This document shows, piece after piece, positions 56,504-64,000 of a stretch of DNA of 64,000 bases; position 1 is the first letter of the stretch, and every line of letters begins with the position of its first letter. Both the position numbers and the translations under genes were made by a program. The notes under the pieces were generated by a model that was not told the DNA's origin, searched no databases, and worked only from the letters and a program-made list of their open reading frames with translations. Origin of the DNA: Epiperipatus broadwayi (lineage: Eukaryota > Onychophora > Udeonychophora > Euonychophora > Peripatidae); contig JAQFVV010012402.1 in NCBI GenBank assembly GCA_028023455.1, forward strand, positions 17,300,935 through 17,364,934, read 5' to 3'.

Positions 56504-57239
56504 GTATGTTGTATTTGATGTGCTGTAAAAATTAGATTTTCTTAGACAAAGTCAGAAGTTGCTGTGCATAGTTCAAAGATTCTCTCTCTCAAATTGTTAT
56601 ATACGGCAAAGTAAATTAATTTTATTTCTCACCCTCTATAACAAAATCATTTTACCCATACTGATGCATTTTGTTGCTCATGTCATTAATAATTAATATG
56701 ATAATAAAAAGAATTGTTTATTGAGTTTCAAAAATATATTCCTATTATTAATTTAATATATATATACACACATATTACTTTAATATATATATTAATGAAG
56801 TAAGATTTCTATTTGTCAAAAGAAATTTAATTATTTAAAAATAAAATTTTAAAATATCTTGATAAGATTTTTTTTTTGTCTCGAAATGTAATTCCTAATT
56901 AGGATTCAATTATGAAATTCTTTTATAATGATCAAAATTTTTTCTGAGAATTACATTTATGTAAAAGTTATGTAAGATGTTGTGGAGATTCAATGGACTA
57001 ATATACTAACTAACTAGCAAGTTGGATAATTATTATAATTTAAGTGTATTTTTTTTAAAAATGTCCATATCTCATTACTGAATGAGTCAATATTTTTTTA
57101 ATTATTTAGATGTATATTTGAATGTGCTTCATGCATTTTTTTCTAAGCTAATTATCATAGTATTGGTCAATAATTATATGGATACTAAATTATTTTTTTT
57201 AACTAGAACATAAAACAAGATAAATGTTGCCCAAACATT
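56504..57239. other. Intron 13: unannotated AT-rich DNA
   Basis: No relic recognised. TA and CA short repeats lie near 56757-56793. Confidence 0.55.
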
Positions 57240-58640
57240 TATTACCTGGTAATTGACAAGTCAAGTAACAGTATGTGATGCAGTGTGCTGTGGCTTCTTA
57301 ATCAAAGTCAGGAATCTCTCAGTCACTATGAGCAGAGAAACCTGTTAGCCACCTTATCTTCTCTTTCCATTCCCCACCCTAAGTTTTTCCCATATTCTCT
57401 ATCCTGCTTCATCCCATTCATCCAACATCATCTTTATCCACTTTATGGTCTTTATATCTAGATCCCCTTATGTTTTTCCAAAACCAGCATAAAAACCAAG
57501 AACCCACTTTTTGTATAATCACTTTGTTTATATTTATTTTAACTTCATTAATTGTACCCTTTCTACTTGTAAGCATTTAATTCAGTTAGCAGATGTCTGA
57601 TATTTTTCATGTCTTCTTTACATAACTTGCAGACTAAATCACCCACATTTCTCCATTTGTTCATATATTCCCTTGTTGCTAATGATCCTGTTCAAGCCTT
57701 AAATAGTAAATTACTTTCATTGTTATTACCATAAATTAATTCACATGCAATATTCTCTTCTATATATATTTAAACTCTTTTTACTCTTCATACTAGTTCT
57801 CTATTTCTCCAACACCCTAATTTTTATTAATGCATCTATTCTTCTACCCCATTATTTGCCACTATAATATTCAACAATTCTCCTAACAGAATCATCCCAC
57901 CTTTTGTATAAGTACACTGACATAAAGTCTTTATCCAAATCTTCTTCATACTGTACTACCCTTCTCACCCATCTTATTGCCTGTCCTTTACTCGTAACCC
58001 AATTAAATACTGTTTTGGCTATTCTCTTACTATCCATAAATTACAATCTACCAAACATTTTCATTTTGGTTTTTGCATCTCTTATATAAAAACTTGATTA
58101 TCCCATTTCTCTTTGAATTGCCTTCTTCACCATCCATACATCTGCATCTATTGCATAGCTTCTGAGTAATCTAACACCTCTTTACTAACACATAATGCAC
58201 ATTACCATAAATTAACCCTGCTACTGCCACTCCCTTACATACAATTCTTACTATATCATATTTATTTTATGAAAACTGTTAATTTCTTTATCAGTTTTTT
58301 TCTTTTTTTCACTTCATTTTTCAATTTTTTTTCCCCATCCAAGTAATTTCTCTGATTACTTAAGATGATTCCCAAATAGTTGTCCCTATTCACCACATTT
58401 AACTTTATATCCCCCAATGAAAATTCTTTCTCTTCTCTTTTCCCAGAATTTATCATCATTACTTTTGATTTTTCTTCACTAAATTTAATCCTTATTTCTT
58501 TACCCACCATTGCACCCATTTTCAGCATAACTTCCATATCTTCCCTACTTTCTGTGCACAAAAGGATACTATCCATACAGTAATGCCACCCAGTGCAAAT
58601 CTTAGTAATTAATGGATGCAAGAAGGTCTGTCCATAAAAT
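57240..58640 (-). pseudogene. Non-LTR retrotransposon (LINE) relic, RT C-terminal half
   Basis: The - strand frame 58621-58262 begins inside the catalytic box, where YCMDS replaces YADD-type text, then reads LLCTESREDMEVMLKMGAM, IRIKFSEEKSKVMMINS and NYLGIILSNQRNYL, the region after RT motif C. A broken stretch follows, then an open frame 58037-57852 with WVTSKGQAIRWVRRV. A CKLCKEDMKN...RHLL zinc-knuckle-like block lies near 57630-57585, and a less AT-rich 3' end near 57360-57240. The 5' part, with motifs A and B, is absent. The clade is not assigned. Confidence 0.8.
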
Positions 58641-59509
58641 CGCTATCTAGTGTCTACTCATTTAATATCACCAGACTAGTTTCTAGCTTGTGGCTTTTAT
58701 CAGTGAAGAGCTTTGGATCTGAGAGCACTTCACCTAGATCTTCAGATCTAATGCAATAGGAAATAGTAATCATGTAATAATTGGTAAATCTATAATTATG
58801 TTTTAAATACATATTTTTTTTTTTTTTTAAAATAAGTATGAAATAATTATAAGATATTATTTCTTATTGTACTGTGATACTTTATATGGTTTATAATATA
58901 TCTGATTAGTATTGGATTTAAGAAAGAGGTTTGCAGAATCAGTTTATTTATTATATTAAGGAATACTGCTGAAATTTAGAAATAAAAAAGAATATTATGG
59001 TAAAAAGCACTTGTTAAATAATTTTAAATAATTAGTTTAACTATGTATGGTGCACAAAACTTGTGCCTATATTATTATTTAATACACATTGCTTGAAAAT
59101 GAATAAACTTTTTTGTATTTTATATTTATATCATATATATTTTTTAAAGATATAACAAATTAATGTTTTTTGCATTATTGTTATATTTTTAATAATTAGT
59201 ACATCGTATAAAGTATATATTTAATTTTCAAGTGGTTGTAGTGATTTAGCACAGTGGTAGAATGGCTGACCCAAAACAGAATGGTCCAGGATAGACATCT
59301 CAATTGAATAACATTAAAAAAAAATATCGACTCAGATTAACTGAATGGAATTGTCAAAAGCTTAAGTTATAACTAGGTATTCTAATCTTCACAAGATCTT
59401 CCAAGCACTTTATGATTTCATATATTATGTTTATTTTTGAATCCATTATCTTTTCAACTTTTCACTTTACAAACCCAGAAATGTCCAATTTGTTTATTTA
59501 TTTATTCTT
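58641..59509. other. Intron 13: unannotated, with a possible SINE fragment
   Basis: A-box-like tagcacagtggt at 59247-59258 lies in a less AT-rich patch (59230-59300); no B-box is clear. The stretch 58622-58750 is also less AT-rich and unassigned. Confidence 0.45.
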
Positions 59510-61300
59510 TTTTTTTTTTTTTTCGTCTTGAATGTTGTTCTTCATATTTGAATGATCAAAGTAAATTACTACCAATTTAGAAATATAAGTCTATGATTCT
59601 TTGCACTTTCTTTTCAATCACTAACTTGAATACAAACTTTGACAATTGAGAGCCATAACTTATTTTTGTTACATAGGTGAATGTGAGCTTTCATACATAC
59701 AACAGGCAATGGAAATGAATGTGACCATTACAACTTCAGGAGATAAAAAAAAGATAAGTTTACGATGACTATAGAAGCCAAATCTATGAAACAAACATGT
59801 TGACTCAATTTTCTGTTTGATATTTTGTGATCTTTTAACTATTTCTTGCAGAAAATTTTTTTCTGAAAAAATTCAATACCACATATTTTCTCAAATAAAG
59901 GAATCAGCTTTGCATTTCTTTAGAATATATTAAGATGCTCAAGTTCACTGTAAAACATCCTTTTAGAAAATATGGTATTGCATCATCCATTTTTCTTGTC
60001 CAATTCAACAAAGGTTTGATTTTACAACAGTGGATTCTGTAGTATTACATCCAGTAAGTTGAAAAACATATTTATTTGTTTTATGATCTTGCCAATATAT
60101 TTTTAAAATTTTATGAAACATTTGCATCAATAGAGAGTGTCTCTTTTCTGTAATAAATTAAGTATAATAACAACATCTCTGTACAGCCAATTTAGTGTTG
60201 CAATTTCTTGTGATGAAATATCCTATATTTTAACTTTATAAAAGCAGTAGCATCACTTTGGAATTTCTACGAAGATATTTAGATTGATTTACATTCTCAA
60301 ATTAATACGATTCAAGCTAAAGGTTGCTAAGAATTTCTCTTTCATCGTCAACTGTAAATAACCTACGTTTTTTAAATATTAATTATTAAACCAAAGTATT
60401 TTTATGTTGCATTCAAAACAATAAATACCTTCTGTAGATCATGTGTAGAACTGGATAAAAATAGCACAACTTTCAGCATATTATAAATCCAGAATCCAAG
60501 AAGTTGAAGTTTTTGTTTTTAATTAATTTAAATTAAAAATTCCATTATCAAATCTCTATCACATCTTAATCCCTGTTTTTTTAAATACTATTATTATAAA
60601 AATTGAAAGCAATGTTGGAGCAAATACATATTCTTGCTTAATTAAACATCAGATTTCATTTCATATGCCTCAGATTTTTTATCTTTGTAATAAGAAAGTC
60701 TATCATTCCTTCATCTAGGAAACTATAATGCAAATATCGACATGGGTAGTTAATTATATCTTTACCAAGTCAACAAAAAATATATAAATCACTCTTTTGT
60801 TCCTGACACTTTTCTTGCATATGCCTGGCAATAGTGCTATTTGATACTCCAAAACTATAGCAAGTTTTTGATAACATTCATCTATGACTGGAAGCAACTT
60901 ATTCAATAAAATTTTTGCTATAATGGATAATATTTGTATTTTATGATAAATACTGCAACCTTGCCTATTATTTTTATTTTTAAAAATTGGAACATTAGGA
61001 GTGTTCTTAAGATTAAATGGTACTACTTTATGAGTTTATATATTCCTAAAACATTCCAAACATTTTTGAAGCTAATATAAAACTTTTCTGGATATTTTAT
61101 CAGGGTCTGCAGCTTTTCCATTTTTAAGATTACAAAGAGCTGTTTTGACTTCTCATCTGGATATCTTTATGTGAACCTAAATGAATAGATAAAATAGATA
61201 TATTATTAAAATTTATCATCTCAATTTTAGTTTCATTATTCAAAAGATGATCAAAATACTTCTTTCACTTGTCAAAATATCATGGTATTCGTATAAGAGG
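59510..61300 (-). pseudogene. LINE relic ending in a C2H2-like motif
   Basis: Read on the - strand the order is: ALCNLKNGKAADPDKI near 61140-61090; GCSIYHKIQILSIIAKILLN and KLLPVIDECYQ near 60960-60865; IYIFFVDLVK near 60795-60765 (motif A region); APTLLSIFII near 60630-60600; KYIGKI and WQDHKTNKYVFQL near 60105-60060; and STCLFHRFGFYSHRKL near 59800-59755. That last piece is the C-terminal SRIGLxSHxR zinc-finger-like end of a LINE group in many invertebrates. Motif C is not recognisable. Stops are frequent. It differs from the LINE at 57240-58640. Confidence 0.75.
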
Positions 61301-61397
61301 GCTATTAAATGGTTTTAATATGATCACGATAGTATTATAAAAAAAAGATTTAGGGTGATCACTATCAATATGTATATATCCACAGTTTTAATCCATT

Positions 61398-62928
61398 GGT
61401 AGTTTTCTCTTAGCATGTTGAAACCGCTTGAGGGCGTAATTTTTATGTAAACAAACACAATTATAACAACATCTAAGACAAAATAAATAACTTTTTTAAT
61501 TTTAACAAGAATAATTATTTCTCCAAAACATCTTCGACAAAAAAAAAGCCAAACTGTAAACAAACAATACATACTTCAACAAACAACTTCAAAATTATAT
61601 TCAGCGGCATGCAAGTTGAAGCTTTAACAAGATGACCTGGAAGAGATCTTCATGCTTGTTTACATGCTGCCACATCCACTCCGCCAGGTTGGTGTCTAGC
61701 GATTTTCTGGTTGGGTCACACTCTTTCTTGTTGCGCCATTTGCGCTCAATGTTCTGGATGTATGCACCTGTACTGGGGTTCACAAAGTTGTAGTGATGGT
61801 TTACTGTCATGTGGTTGTAATGTGCAGCCTTGAGATCTGATGTTTTGTAACCCTTCCAGCAGTCCGAATAAATGGTAGAGGCAGGTTTTATGTTCTCACA
61901 AATGATCTGCAGAGAGTGGCTGCAGATTGACAGGGAATGGCCACAACGAAGAATTCGCCAGTTTCACTGGCACAGCCCATCAAAGATCCACTGCTGTGGA
62001 AGTATTTTTCCCTAGTGGTTCTTTCTCTGTTCTGAATAAAGTCTCATCCACAATCAATCCAGGCCTGCCAATTTGGTTGCAGGGATGAGACATTAGATTC
62101 TCACGACAAAGCTCATGCAGTCCGTTGGTCCAGTGGACCAGAGCACATCTGGACATGTCCAAATCGCCGACGGCCCTTTCCACGGTCAATTCCTGATGCT
62201 CCAATGGTAGAGGAGATGTACGGCCTTCACAAAATCAAGGCATGAGCCCTCGAACCAGGTCCCTTGGCGAATCGAACAGTGGCGGCCACTGGAACTGGCC
62301 TTGCATTTGAAGTGGTAGCTTCCACAATGATAAATTTGCATCTCATGGCCACACAAACACTTCTTCACCACTGGCAGTACTCCATGATGCTGTAGGAATT
62401 GGATTGCATCAGTTTGTGTACACGCCAAATTCCAGACTTTCAAATTGTTAACTTTGACTTCAGCATTTTATTTGTCTCGCGCCAATGTGAATTGGAGCGT
62501 GATTTTTTGCAGCCCCCCCCCCCGACTATGGAAGCGGACTGAGTTTCTCACAATTTTTTTAGGTCATACTACCTCATTGGAGTTGGAAAAGAATGACTTG
62601 GTCATGCAGATTTGAAGAGTTTTGACAGTCTCAATTACAGATACCCTCACAGAATACCGTAGCGAACTTTAAAATGGGATTGTTTGTATAAACTGTGTAA
62701 CACCAAGTTCACCATAAGTGTGGCGGTGGCCGCTGCGTCAGAATAAATGTCATATTTTTTTTGCTGTAGCATAGAAATAGGTGTTGCAGTAATAAACGGA
62801 CTATTTATATGCTTAAGCATTGAAATAGAACATTATACAGGGGCGTGGCAGCTGAAACGGCATATTTCTGTGCTTTTGCATAGAAGTTACACCCTCAAGC
62901 GGTTTCAACATGCTAAGAGAAGAATACC
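61398..62928 (-). mobile_element. ISXO2/Merlin-like DNA transposon
   Basis: The ends hold a perfect 30 bp terminal inverted repeat (61405-61434 against 62892-62921), and matches continue on both sides: outward to a ggta start and inward past tatg. The element is 1.53 kb with a single transposase on the - strand. GC content is much higher than the surroundings, including a C11 run at 62513-62523. An 8-9 bp target duplication, expected for Merlin, is not visible. Its right end abuts the Penelope-like 3' region at 62932. Confidence 0.82.
61605..62465 (-). pseudogene. ISXO2-like (IS1016/Merlin) DDE transposase, frameshifted
   Basis: Segment 62443-62186 carries the N-terminal zinc-ribbon region (KKCLCGHEM...YHFKCKASS) and the GTWFEGS helix. 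A frameshift near 62200 leads to LTVERAVGDLDMSRC (helix-turn-helix-like) and GRPGLIVDETLF, with the first catalytic Asp (VDE). A further shift near 61975 gives QQWIFDG, then SETGEFFVVAIP, then STIYSDCWKGYK with the second Asp. The last open part (61810-61604) has VNHHYNFVNP and QNIERKWRNKK with the Glu. All three catalytic residues survive; only frameshifts, and a missing ATG, break it. The family cuts and pastes its own transposon. Confidence 0.85.
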
Positions 62929-62931
62929 CCA

Positions 62932-63740
62932 TAAAAAATGTAAACAATAAAAAACTACAAACAACATAAAATATATAACAAAACCTAATAAAACTGAAAT
63001 AAATATAATTAAACCCAAATAAAATAATCCAGTTAATATAGAATAAAATATACAATATAAACAGAATATAGATATAAGTGTATTCCTAATTATATAAATA
63101 CATATTCAAGAACAACTATTAATCTAAATATATTATTATTATTTTTCATAATCTCTTAATTACTTCTATTCCTTATAAACTTAAATCTTATTTTTATTAT
63201 CTCCATCTCAATAAATTATTAAATTTTATATTCACATAATTGTCATTACAACAGTAATTCATTTATTACTTTTTTAAATCATATAATATCTATTATTTCC
63301 TTACTCTTTTTTCTGTTAAAATTAATATTTTATATTCATTATTTTTTTAATATCTAAAAACTACAAAAATTATCTTTTAAACTTACCCAATTTACTTCAA
63401 CCTTTTTAAAAAAATGTTTTTTTTTTTATTAAAAAAAATAATACCCTAGCTTCCTCTATTACCTATTATTTAAACTTAATATGTATATGCACTAAAACTT
63501 TTATTATATATATTATTTATACACTTTAAACTTTTATTATTATATAATTCTCTTATAAACTTATATTATACTGCTTTATATGTAAATATTATGCTAAATT
63601 TTTCCTAATATTTAATATCTATAAACATACTCATGTTTATACTCCTATGTAACTTAACCATTTTTTACAAGCCATATTTAATTTATAAATGAGTTTTTCT
63701 TTATATATTTACTTCTACGTATTCCATTTAAGAACTATAT
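62932..63740 (-). repeat. Penelope-like element 3' noncoding region
   Basis: Downstream (on the - strand) of a GIY-YIG reading frame. Its first part resembles the inverted arms at 5796-6333 and 8382-8975 (for example aataaaataatcc against aataaaataatctgg, and tttaaatcatataatatctattat). It is cut at 62931 by the neighbouring transposon end or by truncation. Extremely AT-rich. Confidence 0.65.
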
Positions 63741-64000
63741 CTATACCAATCTCATCCTAATCCCAGAATCCCTATTAAATTTTTGTTTTATCTTTCTTAT
63801 TAGTATTGTTTCTTTTATTTTATTTTCTTTAATATTGTCTGTATGTAACATCAGTTTCATTGAACTTTGTGTAAATTTGTGTCCTGTTTCCTTCATATGT
63901 ATATCTATCAGTGATTTATTATCTGATATGTTGTTTTAATCTTGTTTTTAAAGAATTTTTCGTTTCTCCCATATATTTGTTATCAATCCCACCATCTAGC
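63741..64000 (-). pseudogene. Penelope-like GIY-YIG endonuclease, cut by window end
   Basis: From 64000 leftwards one frame reads NKYMGETKNSLKTRLKQHIR, the Y-x-G-E-T and Arg motifs of GIY-YIG nucleases. A one-base-type frameshift near 63925 then gives DIHMKETGHKFT and KIKETILIRKIKQKFNRDSG, with the expected Glu and Asn, up to a stop at 63741. All catalytic positions (Tyr, Arg, Glu, Asn) survive, so it is younger than the relic at 51580. The RT part would lie past 64000. Confidence 0.8.

Noticed and set aside
61398-62928. Bacterial contamination, suggested by the higher GC and IS1016-like transposase
   Set aside because: The element has eukaryotic Merlin-like inverted ends and is embedded between AT-rich eukaryotic repeats, with no other bacterial sequence.
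55444-64000. A further HEATR5B exon before the window end
   Set aside because: I looked for the conserved block that follows exon m in the family and for short exons with AG/GT borders on the + strand and found none.

Overview
This is an AT-rich piece (GC roughly a quarter, by eye) of an animal nuclear genome. One conserved gene, HEATR5B (p200 / HEAT repeat-containing protein 5), runs through it on the + strand as 13 coding exons, all with canonical AG/GT borders. They lie between 3153 and 55443 and encode about 800 consecutive residues in one open frame. The 5' exons lie before the window and the 3' exons after it. The protein is closer to arthropod HEATR5 proteins as I remember them (an [14 protein letters not shown]-type stretch) than to the vertebrate one, so an arthropod is the best guess. 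That is inference, not proof.

Introns fall into two classes: four of 80-90 bp (14089-14170, 14293-14373, 24889-24968, 47673-47762) and the rest 2.6-10.5 kb. The last one is still open at the window end. The long introns are filled with decayed transposable elements. From left to right: a LINE relic (6337-8340) between ~0.55 kb inverted copies of a Penelope-like 3' region (5796-6333 and 8382-8975); an RTE-type LINE relic (21300-22700); a second, longer RTE relic (~41030-47110) that holds two nested insertions, an inverted-repeat element (41206-41864) and a Gypsy-type LTR retrotransposon (42287-45655); a third RTE relic (49500-51415); a Penelope-like RT/endonuclease relic on the - strand (51580-52673); a second inverted-repeat element (56103-56503); two unrelated - strand LINE relics (57240-58640 and 59510-61300); an ISXO2/Merlin-like DNA transposon (61398-62928); and another Penelope-like element on the - strand, cut by the window end (62932-64000).

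The most interesting observation is that the two inverted-repeat elements are members of one family, and each arm carries a type I hammerhead ribozyme motif. In the first element both ribozyme cores are intact, and the outer stem I covaries between the two elements. The right-arm copies lie in the sense strand of HEATR5B introns. Inverted, ribozyme-bearing elements like these, nested in LINEs, may be an undescribed non-autonomous family, perhaps related to Penelope-like elements or retrozymes.

I found no tRNA, rRNA, CRISPR or other protein-coding gene that I can support. Most short open frames in the window are chance.
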